Origin: Gemmatimonas sp.
GTDB lineage: Bacteria > Gemmatimonadota > Gemmatimonadetes > Gemmatimonadales > Gemmatimonadaceae
Length of the DNA stretch: 39,783 nucleotides
Assembly (NCBI GenBank): GCA_023910675.1
Contig: JAAVWC010000032.1
Coordinates: forward strand, 1-39,783
Reading direction: 5' to 3'
The translations under genes and the position numbers were made by a program. Every line of letters starts with the position of its first letter. The stretch's first letter is position 1. A model generated the notes under the pieces. That model was given only the letters and a program-made list of their open reading frames with translations, did not search any database and had not been told where the DNA came from. This document shows positions 8,397 to 16,345 of this stretch, piece by piece.

Positions 8397-10000
8397 GCGC
8401 GCCGTGGTGGCATCTGATGTTCGGACGTGGTCGTCCCCCAGCCGCCACCGCCCGGCGTTTCGAGCGTGAGCACATCGCCGGCCTGCATGGCCACGCGCGT
8501 TTTCGCTGGGAGCGGTTCCCCGTTGAGCAGATTGCGACCGGCGCTTCCAGCGCTGCCACCCTGTGCGCCCGGCGGCGCCACACGCCGACGTTCGGTGAGC
8601 AGCGTGGCCGTACAGGGCACGAGTGTCTGGTATCGGCGCACCACGCCATCACCACCGTGGTGTGCACCCGCGCCACCGCTGCCACGACGCACTGCGTACT
8701 CCACCACGCGCAGAGGGTATGCACGTTCGAGACTCTCCACCGGCGTGTTGCGCGTATTGCTCATCCCCACGTGCACGGCGTCGGGGCCATCGCCGCGCAG
8801 GCTTGCTCCCTGCCCGCCGCCGAGCGTTTCGTAAAAGCTCCATCCGGGAGCGCCGAGCGTGATGTTGTTCATCGTGCCCTGGCCGCACGCCGGAATCACG
8901 AGATCGTGTACACCGATACTGGCCGCGGCATTCGCGAGGGCCGCAAAGCACACGTCGGTCATGCGCTGCGACAGCTCCACGTTGCCGGCGGCCACCGCAC
9001 TGGGGCGTTTGGCATTGGCCACACAGTCGTCGGGCATGACGATGTGCAAGGCGCGCGCGACACCGTCGTTCACCGGCACGTCGTCATCGCACAGCACGCG
9101 CAAGACGAACACGGCCGCAGCGCGCGCCACCGCCGGCGGCGCGTTGACATTGCCGCGCACCGCCGACGAAGTGCCGGTAAAGTCGAGCTGCAACGTGCGG
9201 TCGCGAATGCTGGCCGTGATCGCGACCGGAATGGGGGCGTCGCTCACGCCGTCCCCTTCGAGGGCATCGACGGCAAATCCGTGCGCGCCATCAAGGAGTG
9301 CCAGGCGGGCGCGCACGCGTCGCTCGGTATAGTCGAGCAGCGCGTTCACGGCCGCATGCAACGTGTCTTCCCCGAGCCGCAGGAAGAGCGCCTGCCATCC
9401 CTTCCGGCCCGCCGCACACGCCGCGCGCTGCGCCCGCAAGTCGCCCTCGCGCTCGGCCGGGGTGCGCACATTGGCCAGAATCAGCTGCAACACATCACGC
9501 TGCGGCACGCCGTTCACCTCTATGCGTACCGGCGGCACGATGATCCCCTCCTGATACAACTCCGTCGCCCCAAAAGGCATGCTGCCGGGGCTGATACCAC
9601 CCACGTCGGCGTGGTGCGCCCGCACGGCCGCGTAGCCGATGATGCGCGCGGCATCGTGCGGGTGCGCGATCACCTCGACCATGGTGAGATCGGGGAGGTG
9701 CGAGCCGCCGTGCGACGGATCATTGAGCAGGAACAAGTCACCCGCGTGCGCACCGGCGGCACGCACCGCTGCGACCGACTCCGGCATCGCCCCCAGGTGC
9801 ACCGGAATGTGCGCGGCCTGCGCCACCATGCGTCCTGCAGCATCGAAGAGCGCGCATGACGCATCGCGACGCTCGCGGATATTGGGCGAAATGCTGCTGC
9901 GCTCGAGCAGTCCCCCCATCTCTTCGGCAAGCATCGCAACGCCCTGCGAAAACACCGTGAGCTCGAGGGCGTCGAACGGACCAGCGTTGGGCTCGCTCAT
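8393..10000 (-). CDS. Hydantoinase B / 5-oxoprolinase subunit
   Basis: A 535-residue HyuB-family protein. The N-terminal pattern FSQGVAMLAEEMGGLLERSS, then SPNIRERRDASCALFDAAGR and QAAHIPVHLGAMPESV, is diagnostic, as are FLLNDPSHGGSHLPDLT and the glycine-rich C-terminal segment RRGSGGAGAHHGGDGVVRR. With HyuA it forms an ATP-dependent amide-ring hydrolase (hydantoin, 5-oxoproline, or related substrates such as acetone for carboxylase relatives). The ATG at 10000 overlaps the TGA of the upstream glycosylase gene (ATGA). The partner subunit hyuA is one gene upstream, interrupted by that glycosylase gene. The substrate is not predictable from the sequence. Confidence 0.92.
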   Translation of the reverse strand: MSEPNAGPFDALELTVFSQGVAMLAEEMGGLLERSSISPNIRERRDASCALFDAAGRMVAQAAHIPVHLGAMPESVAAVRAAGAHAGDLFLLNDPSHGGSHLPDLTMVEVIAHPHDAARIIGYAAVRAHHADVGGISPGSMPFGATELYQEGIIVPPVRIEVNGVPQRDVLQLILANVRTPAEREGDLRAQRAACAAGRKGWQALFLRLGEDTLHAAVNALLDYTERRVRARLALLDGAHGFAVDALEGDGVSDAPIPVAITASIRDRTLQLDFTGTSSAVRGNVNAPPAVARAAAVFVLRVLCDDDVPVNDGVARALHIVMPDDCVANAKRPSAVAAGNVELSQRMTDVCFAALANAAASIGVHDLVIPACGQGTMNNITLGAPGWSFYETLGGGQGASLRGDGPDAVHVGMSNTRNTPVESLERAYPLRVVEYAVRRGSGGAGAHHGGDGVVRRYQTLVPCTATLLTERRRVAPPGAQGGSAGSAGRNLLNGEPLPAKTRVAMQAGDVLTLETPGGGGWGTTTSEHQMPPRRA

Positions 10001-10659
10001 GATTCGTCGTACACCGGCGCCGGATAGCCTGCCTGCTGCACCGCATACTCGCAGCGCACCATCCACGCCTGTTGCAGATCGGCCATCTTGGCGCCCTTGC
10101 CCCGATCGGGTGCCATGGAAAGCAGCCCCTGCGCCGACGGATGTGGCAACGCCCGTCGCGCGAGCGCCGGACGCGGCTTCTGTTTGAGCAACACGTCAAA
10201 GGTTCTGGTGGCGACGCGCCCGAGCGTCACGATGCCTTTGAGGCCGCGCGCCGTCAGCTGATCGAGCTCGCGATGCAATCGGGACAAGTTGCGCGTGCTC
10301 TCCAACTCAGTACGAATGGGCGCTCGAAACGACTGCCCGTCGTCGGAGGGACAGCGATCGTACGCGTTGCCGAGCGCGACGCCATAGGCAAGCGGCACAA
10401 TGGACGCCGCGGTGAACTCGGCGCCGTCCCACGGCAGACTATCGAGTTCCGGCGGCAGGACCATGGCCCCCATGCGCGCGAGCGCGGCATAGAGGTGCTG
10501 CCCGGCGGCATCTCCGAAAAACGGGATGCCACTCTTGTCGGCGCCGCGCGGTCCGGGCGCTTCGCCGACGATGAGCACATGCACCGGCCCCTCATCGGGG
10601 AGCAGCATGGGGACGGGCGTCCCCAGAATGCGCCCAATCTGTATGCGATTCGCGGTCAT
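9997..10659 (-). CDS. Uracil-DNA glycosylase superfamily protein
   Basis: A 220-residue protein. Motif 1 is GEAPGPRGADKSGIPFFGDA (32-51), typical of UDG-superfamily enzymes: GEAPG with a downstream G-x-PF-x-G. Motif 2 is HPSAQG (173-178). It has only two cysteines (in YDRCP and MVRCE) and no N-terminal CxxC, so it lacks the iron-sulfur ligands of family 4. The ADKSGIPFFGDAAGQHLY part is closer in feel to family 5. Such enzymes excise uracil or other deaminated bases. The ATG at 10659 has GGAGG 5 bases upstream and overlaps the hyuA stop (ATGA). Its place between the two oxoprolinase subunit genes is odd. Confidence 0.75.
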   Translation of the reverse strand: MTANRIQIGRILGTPVPMLLPDEGPVHVLIVGEAPGPRGADKSGIPFFGDAAGQHLYAALARMGAMVLPPELDSLPWDGAEFTAASIVPLAYGVALGNAYDRCPSDDGQSFRAPIRTELESTRNLSRLHRELDQLTARGLKGIVTLGRVATRTFDVLLKQKPRPALARRALPHPSAQGLLSMAPDRGKGAKMADLQQAWMVRCEYAVQQAGYPAPVYDES

Positions 10660-12617
10660 GATGCCTCCAGCATCCATCCCCCACTGTCCAGGGCGCGCGC
10701 GGTCCATCCCGGCGCGACGCGCAACGTGGCGTCGGGGAGTCGGACAATGGCTTCGCCGTGCAGCGTGCGAGTCATGGCGCGGCCGTCGTCTTCATCGTTC
10801 GGGAGATCGCCGCTTCGGGCAGGGCGCGCAAAGTGTACGGGCCACGGCGTACTGCTCAGGGTCGTCCGTGCGCTGATGAACTCCACCGGCCGATCGAGCG
10901 TGAAGCCGGCGCGCAGTTCGTGTCGCGCCACGAACTGCGCCGCCACGTGCGAAACCGTATCGGTCAGTACGACCGGCACATCGAGCTCATACCCCTGCCC
11001 GACATAACGCGCACGCAGCCACCAGCGCGGCTCAAGCCGTGTGCTGCCCTGCGCGAGCTGCGTGGCGGATGAGGCGAGCAGCGTGCGCATGGCGTCATCG
11101 GTCCACTCCGCGGCCTGCACCACACAGCTGGTGAGTCGCTCTCGCCGCTCCGGGGCCAGCGCCAACCCCACCGCGCTCAGGACGCCGGCATGCGGTGGTA
11201 CGATGACCTGTCGCATGCCCAGTCGCTCCGCGAGTCCGCACGCGTGCAGCGGACCGCCGCCGCCAAAGGCAATGAGCGGGATGTGGCGCGGATCGACCCC
11301 CCGCTCGACGCTGACTCGGCGCAGGGCGCGCGCCATGGTGGCGTCGGCAGTGGCGATGATCGCTTCGGCGGCGCGTTCCACAGACACGCCCAACGGCGCC
11401 GCCATACGCCGCACGGCCTCACGCGCTTTCTCACGACTGATGCGCACGCCGCCGCTCCATTCGCCCGCCGCGATGGTGCCGAGGACGACGTGCGCGTCGG
11501 TCACGGTGGGACGCTCGCCACCACGATCGTACGCCGCCGGCCCCGGTGACGCACCGGCACTCTCAGGGCCGGCGCGCAACGCGCCACCGTCGTCGAGCCA
11601 CGCAATGCTCCCACCGCCTGCCGCGACCGCTTCGACCAGCACACGCGGCAGCGCGATGGGCACGCCTGCCACGCCGCCGCCGCGCTCGACGAGCGGCTCC
11701 CCGTCGTCGATGAGCCCCACATCGGCGCTGGTCCCGCCAATGTCGATGGTCAGCGCGCGTGACACGCCAAGGGCACGCGCGATGGCCGCCGCCCCCGTCA
11801 CGCCGCCAGCGGGGCCACTGAGTGCGAGCGCCGCCGCGTGATGCGCGGCATCGGGCGCTTCGAGCGTGCCACCGGCGGACGTCATGACGCGAGGCGCCGG
11901 GTAGCCCTCTGCCGCGAGTCGGTCGGACAACCCGGCGAGATACCGACGCACCGCCGGACGTGCGTACGCCTCGGCGACCGTGGTGGCCATGCGCTCGTAC
12001 TCGCGGATCTCCGGTAACACCTCGTGGCTCGTGACCACGTCGATCGTGAGCTGCTGCGCGGCAATGGCGTCGCGCAGGGCGTGCGCCAACTGCTGTTCGT
12101 GGACCGGGTTGCCGTACGCGTGCAGCAGCGTGATGGCCACGGTTTCTGCACCGATTTGGCGCGCGTGATCGAGCACGTCGGCGACGACCGCCTGCACCGC
12201 GTCATCGGTGAGCGCCATCACCACACCGTCAGGCACGATGCGCTCGGGCACGGCAATGACATGCGCGCGTGACACCAGCGGTGCCGGATGGTGCTGCGCC
12301 AAGTCGTACAGTGCGGCGCGCTCCTGCCGGCGTAACTCGAGCACATCGGTAAAGCCGTGCGTGGCGCACGCCACCACCGGAGCGCCGCGACGTTCGAGCA
12401 GCAGGTTGGTCACGACCGTGGTGCCATGCGCAATGTGCGCAATGGCCTGCGGTACCAGCGACGCGGCGGTCAGCGCGTTGAGCACCCCCTGCGCGCGGTC
12501 GGCGGGCACGCTGAGCACCTTCGTGGTGGACACCGTTCCGTCGTCGTGCAACGCCGCGAGATCGGTGAACGTCCCGCCAACATCGATCCCGATCGCGACG
12601 CGCGACGCGCCACTCAT
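10656..12617 (-). CDS. Hydantoinase A / 5-oxoprolinase subunit
   Basis: A 653-residue HyuA-family protein with an actin-like ATPase fold. The N-terminal GIDVGGTFTDLAAL (residues 10-23), the HGTTVVTNLLLERRGAPV segment, SAGGTLEAP, the glycine-rich SGPAGGVTGAAAIA and DIGGTSADVGLIDDG are the family landmarks. IPLIAFGGGGPLHACGLAERL is also characteristic. It supplies ATP-dependent activation for ring opening with HyuB. The start is the ATG at 12617, overlapping the upstream DUF4105 stop as ATGA. The frame is open to 13196, but that part lies inside the upstream gene. The true substrate is unknown. Confidence 0.92.
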   Translation of the reverse strand: MSGASRVAIGIDVGGTFTDLAALHDDGTVSTTKVLSVPADRAQGVLNALTAASLVPQAIAHIAHGTTVVTNLLLERRGAPVVACATHGFTDVLELRRQERAALYDLAQHHPAPLVSRAHVIAVPERIVPDGVVMALTDDAVQAVVADVLDHARQIGAETVAITLLHAYGNPVHEQQLAHALRDAIAAQQLTIDVVTSHEVLPEIREYERMATTVAEAYARPAVRRYLAGLSDRLAAEGYPAPRVMTSAGGTLEAPDAAHHAAALALSGPAGGVTGAAAIARALGVSRALTIDIGGTSADVGLIDDGEPLVERGGGVAGVPIALPRVLVEAVAAGGGSIAWLDDGGALRAGPESAGASPGPAAYDRGGERPTVTDAHVVLGTIAAGEWSGGVRISREKAREAVRRMAAPLGVSVERAAEAIIATADATMARALRRVSVERGVDPRHIPLIAFGGGGPLHACGLAERLGMRQVIVPPHAGVLSAVGLALAPERRERLTSCVVQAAEWTDDAMRTLLASSATQLAQGSTRLEPRWWLRARYVGQGYELDVPVVLTDTVSHVAAQFVARHELRAGFTLDRPVEFISARTTLSSTPWPVHFARPARSGDLPNDEDDGRAMTRTLHGEAIVRLPDATLRVAPGWTARALDSGGWMLEAS

Positions 12618-13936
12618 GTGCGGGGCGCCGCGGATACCGATGCACGGCGGTTCGCCACGACGGCGAGCACTACATGCACCGGCACCATGGTCATGAACAG
12701 CATCATGCTCCCCTGCGCGACGCCGGGAATGTGCATGACCACCAACCCGACGACGGCGATGCCCGCGGTGATCACCGGCAACGCGCGGCCGGCGCGGCCG
12801 CGGGCGTCCGCGCGCGTGCGCCACAGCCAGAACATGGCCGCGAACAGCAGCAGCGGTGACACCAGCGTGAGATTGAGATTGCTCCCCATGTATGGGATGT
12901 GCTTGGTCACTGTCCCAGCTAGCAGCAGCGCCGTGCCAAGCACGCCGCCAACGCTGTACCAGATCATCCCCAAAGCGGTAAGGCCAACGGGAGCAACTCG
13001 GGCGAGCACGAACGCCAAGACGCCAAGCAGCACACCGATCGCCAACGCGGGCATCGTACGATTGGGCGCGCGATCCGCGACACTCAAGCTTTGCGAGCGG
13101 TACAGCACCGAATCCTGCAATACGAGCGACGTGCCAGCGACCGGAGTGCCTGCCAGATCGTCGGCGAGATAGTCGGGAAGAAACGCCAACTGCCATCGCG
13201 TGAGGTGCTTGTCGGCATTACGGCCGAGCGCGAGTTCGATGCCGACATACACCGGCAGATTGTCGGCGGTTATGCGCGCCGTTTCGTCACGCCACGTGTG
13301 GTGCCCGTCAACGCGGTCGAGGGCGGGACGCAGGGCGCCGCCAAGCGCCCAGTCGAGGGCATCGCGCACGCGGGTACTGCAGTTGTCGTTGTAGTAGTCG
13401 TAGCGATAATACTTGTTGGCCTCACTCGCATTCCACGCGACCAGGTCGTACAGGGCGCCGCGCTGCACCGGCGTGAGATTGAGCACCTGCTTACGGATGG
13501 TGCGGTCCTGCGCCTGATAAGCCGCATTGAAGTCGGTCGTGCGATAGCCCTCCATCCAGTAGCGCGTGTCGCCCGTAAGGAAGCGCCACACGAAGGTGGT
13601 GATGGGATTGAAGTCGAACATGCCCCAGTTGAAGGCGATGTCCTGCCCCGTTTGGGCATCGACGAGCGCGAGCGCGATGTGCCCGAATCGTTCAAACACT
13701 TCGGGGCCCGGGCCGTACGTATAGATCACCGCTTGCAGCGTGGCGCCTTTCACCGCGCGCGCACTGTCCACCGATGCCGAGGCGCCGGGCGCAGGCGGAC
13801 GCGGCGTTTGCGGCATGTTGTCCGCCGCCTGCCGGGCACTGGCCGTCTTGAACGGCAGCAACGTCATGCACAACGCGCCGGCTGCCACGCCAACGGCGAT
13901 GGCAACACGGCGCGCGAACGAACGGGGGCGTGTCAT
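12614..13936 (-). CDS. Lnb/DUF4105-domain membrane protein
   Basis: A 440-residue protein. A signal peptide or anchor spans about residues 8-35 (VAIAVGVAAGALCMTLLPF, then ASA). The periplasmic DUF4105 (Lnb N-terminal periplasmic) domain covers about 60-265, with YTYGPGPEVFERFGHIALAL, FNWGMFDFN, EGYRTTDFNAAYQAQDRTI and YYNDNCSTRVRDALDWAL. The conserved His of RFGHIA and Cys of DNCST look like a thiol-type catalytic pair. The C-terminal third has about five transmembrane segments. In the Bacteroides lipoprotein N-acyltransferase Lnb the same domain takes part in lipoprotein intramolecular transacylation; function here is inference. The ATG at 13936 is chosen over the adjacent GTG at 13939. The Gfo/Idh gene ends 8 bp upstream. 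Confidence 0.8.
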   Translation of the reverse strand: MTRPRSFARRVAIAVGVAAGALCMTLLPFKTASARQAADNMPQTPRPPAPGASASVDSARAVKGATLQAVIYTYGPGPEVFERFGHIALALVDAQTGQDIAFNWGMFDFNPITTFVWRFLTGDTRYWMEGYRTTDFNAAYQAQDRTIRKQVLNLTPVQRGALYDLVAWNASEANKYYRYDYYNDNCSTRVRDALDWALGGALRPALDRVDGHHTWRDETARITADNLPVYVGIELALGRNADKHLTRWQLAFLPDYLADDLAGTPVAGTSLVLQDSVLYRSQSLSVADRAPNRTMPALAIGVLLGVLAFVLARVAPVGLTALGMIWYSVGGVLGTALLLAGTVTKHIPYMGSNLNLTLVSPLLLFAAMFWLWRTRADARGRAGRALPVITAGIAVVGLVVMHIPGVAQGSMMLFMTMVPVHVVLAVVANRRASVSAAPRT

Positions 13937-13944
13937 CACGGAGG

Positions 13945-14949
13945 TCAGAACCGGATTTCCTTGCCGTCTTCGGCGGCCTTGTACACCGCTTCGACGATCT
14001 TCTGCACCGCGATCTGATCGGTGGGCGGCTCGTACGGCGTTTCCCCGCGAATGACCGCGAGGAAGTGCGCGATCTCCGCCCGATAGCTCTGCAGGAACGG
14101 ACTCTCGCGCACACCGGCGCCACTAGGCGACACATCGACCGCGCGCCCGTTCAGTTCCTTGGTCACGCGCAGCGGTGCCAGCTTGGCCGACCCTCGCGTG
14201 GCGTGCACTTCGAACCACCAGCGGTCGTCGTCGCCTACATAGCTCCACGACAGGTCGAGATTGACCACGAGCCCGTTCTCGCACTCGAGGAACACCTGCA
14301 TCGCGTCTTCGACCGCCCCGGCGCCGCGACCGCGACGCATGCTCGACACCACGCGCACCGGCGACGGTCCATCGGCCAGCCACATGGCGAGGTCGAGCAG
14401 CGGAAAGCCATGCTCGAGAAACACCCCGCCGCCCGACTCGGCGCGACGATTGCGCCAACCGTCGGCGTTCTTCTTCACCTGCAGCGAGCCGCAGCGAATG
14501 CTCGTGACATGCCCGAGCTCGCCGTTGCGGATGAACTGATCGAGCGCCTGTGTGTCGGTGCGGAAGCGATGATTGTGCCCCACGACCAAACGCACGTCGG
14601 CCTTTTGCGCGGCCGTGATGCAGCGCTCGATGCCGCGTGCCGACAACGCCAGAGGACGCTCGCAGAGCACGTGCAACTTCTTCCGCAACGCACTCAACAC
14701 GTGCGGCTCGTGCAGGTGATTGGGCGTGGCGATGACGACCGCATCGAGTTCGTCGCTGTCGAGCAGCTCTTCGAAGTCGGTGAACACGTCGGGGACCCCG
14801 AAGCGGTCCGCCAGCGCACGCGCTTTGGCCGCATCGTTGTCGCACAGGGCAACTAGCGACGCGCCGCGCAGCTTGGACAAGACAGGAATGTGCGTCAGCT
14901 GGGCAATGGCACCCGTGCCGACGACGGCGATCCGTACGCCGTCTTTCAT
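13945..14949 (-). CDS. Gfo/Idh/MocA-family NAD(P)-dependent oxidoreductase
   Basis: A 334-residue protein. The Rossmann fold starts immediately (VRIAVVGTGAIAQLTHIPVL, GxGxxA at 10-15). The segments DAVVIATPNHLHEPHVL and VLCERPLALSARG (the usual EKPLA/T motif has R in place of K) follow, then the VGHNHRFRTD segment and a C-terminal alpha/beta domain with GGGVFLEHGFPLLDLAMWL, in which the family's catalytic His is expected. The E-R-P change removes the lysine that often contacts the nicotinamide or substrate. The ATG at 14949 has GGAGG 6 bases upstream and is preferred over the open frame to 15036. It lies 22 bp after the SpoIID-like gene. The substrate is probably a sugar or cyclitol, not predictable further. 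Confidence 0.88.
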   Translation of the reverse strand: MKDGVRIAVVGTGAIAQLTHIPVLSKLRGASLVALCDNDAAKARALADRFGVPDVFTDFEELLDSDELDAVVIATPNHLHEPHVLSALRKKLHVLCERPLALSARGIERCITAAQKADVRLVVGHNHRFRTDTQALDQFIRNGELGHVTSIRCGSLQVKKNADGWRNRRAESGGGVFLEHGFPLLDLAMWLADGPSPVRVVSSMRRGRGAGAVEDAMQVFLECENGLVVNLDLSWSYVGDDDRWWFEVHATRGSAKLAPLRVTKELNGRAVDVSPSGAGVRESPFLQSYRAEIAHFLAVIRGETPYEPPTDQIAVQKIVEAVYKAAEDGKEIRF

Positions 14950-14971
14950 CAACGCCTCCGGGGGTAACTGA

Positions 14972-16345
14972 TCAGTCGGCGAAGCTGACGACGGTCCCCG
15001 GATAGTAATGGCGCAGGATTTCGCGGGCGTCCGCACCGGCTCGCGCCCGGCCGATCGCCCCCCACTGGCACATCCCTACTCCGTGGCCGTTGCCGGCGCC
15101 GCGCAGGGTGACCGCCGTCAGGCGTCCACCGCCGCGCGATTCGCGGTCCACAGAAAAATACGTGCTGTTCAGAATAGCGCCACGCGCATCGCCCATCACG
15201 GCGCGAATATCACGCGCCGCAATGGTGACATCACCACGTTCGGTGCGCAGCACCACGCTCGCCGCACGCCCCGAGCGTCCGCGGGAGGCAATCGTGAACG
15301 CCGTCACCGCTGCGGGGCGCGGGTCGCGCGCGCCAGCGGCCTGCAAGGCCTTGCGGACGATCTCCCGCAGCTGCGTCGCGTCGAAGTCCGCCTGCCAGTG
15401 ATTCCGCGGCGAAATGTCGCAATACGGGCGCCCCGTGTGCGGATCGACATCGTCGACCGGCTGCAGGTACGGTTCTTCGCGCGCCCCGCGCCACGCTTCG
15501 GACGGCACGGCAGTGCGCCCTCCGCAGCTCGAATAGTAGGGCGCGTCGACGAGCAAGCCGTTGTATCGGATGACCAACCCGGCGGTCGCATCGATGGCCG
15601 CGTTCACCACCGGGTGCTCGGCGTCGACGCCACCGTACACCTGATTGCGCACCGTCGCGACGAGATTGAACCCCCGCACCGGCTCGTCCACGATGCCGCT
15701 GGGCACCCGTATGTACGTGTAGCTGCGCGCCGCAATCGCCTGCGCCTCGAGCGCCGCGCGCTCGTTGGCGGCGCGCGCCGGAAGCTCCAGCGGCACCACT
15801 CCGCGCAAATAATCCTCCACGGGCAGCCGATTCACCACCATCACGCCGCTGTCGGTCGCGGTGAACACCAGCTCTCCGCGATACCGGCGATTGCCGAAGC
15901 GCAGGAACGTGTCGCCCGTAGGACGAGCCACGAAGGGGCCTTCACGCCACGGCGTGGCGTCGCCGTTGTCGCCGGCCACCCGCAACAAGCCGTTCTGCTG
16001 CTCCACACGCCACGCTTCGTCGCCGCGTCCCTTCACGAGGCCAACGCGGCCGCCCTGTTCGTCAATACGCCAGCGTCCCGTTGCACTCACGGCCGCGTCG
16101 CGCTGACGGCCGCCCAGCGCGACAAGCGCCACGCGATCCCGCTCCAGCTTGCCGGTGGCTTCGCCCTTGGCGACGCCGCCCGCGACCGGACGCGGGGTCG
16201 TGAGCGGCGAGGACGGCGCACACGCCAGCATGGCCGCGGCCGCGATGATCACGCCTCCAAAGAGCGAAGGGGCCAGAATGCGCAGGGCGCCCGATGGGGC
16301 CGTGCGCTGCGGCGACGTGGTCATACGCAGCGGGTCATGCGTCAC
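14972..16345 (-). CDS. SpoIID/LytB-domain protein
   Basis: A 457-residue exported protein. A hydrophobic N-terminal segment (ILAPSLFGGVIIAAAAMLAC, about residues 23-42, ending LAC and thus possibly a lipobox) is followed by a beta-rich region. The SpoIID domain then shows VEDYLRGVVPLELPARAANE, ALEAQAIAARSYTYIR and, near the C terminus, GNGHGVGMCQWGAIGRA. In sporulating Firmicutes SpoIID is a lytic transglycosylase that needs stem-peptide-free peptidoglycan; related LytB domains act as amidase enhancers. In this diderm a role in cell-wall remodelling is inferred. The start is a GTG at 16345 overlapping the hemL stop (GTGA); an ATG at 16324 is possible. Neither has a well-placed ribosome binding site. 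Confidence 0.85.
   Translation of the reverse strand: MTHDPLRMTTSPQRTAPSGALRILAPSLFGGVIIAAAAMLACAPSSPLTTPRPVAGGVAKGEATGKLERDRVALVALGGRQRDAAVSATGRWRIDEQGGRVGLVKGRGDEAWRVEQQNGLLRVAGDNGDATPWREGPFVARPTGDTFLRFGNRRYRGELVFTATDSGVMVVNRLPVEDYLRGVVPLELPARAANERAALEAQAIAARSYTYIRVPSGIVDEPVRGFNLVATVRNQVYGGVDAEHPVVNAAIDATAGLVIRYNGLLVDAPYYSSCGGRTAVPSEAWRGAREEPYLQPVDDVDPHTGRPYCDISPRNHWQADFDATQLREIVRKALQAAGARDPRPAAVTAFTIASRGRSGRAASVVLRTERGDVTIAARDIRAVMGDARGAILNSTYFSVDRESRGGGRLTAVTLRGAGNGHGVGMCQWGAIGRARAGADAREILRHYYPGTVVSFAD

Noticed and set aside
10656..13196. An 846-codon frame as a fusion of an unknown N-terminal domain with HyuA
   Set aside because: The first 193 residues are an out-of-frame reading of the DUF4105 gene; the ATG at 12617 begins a standard HyuA.
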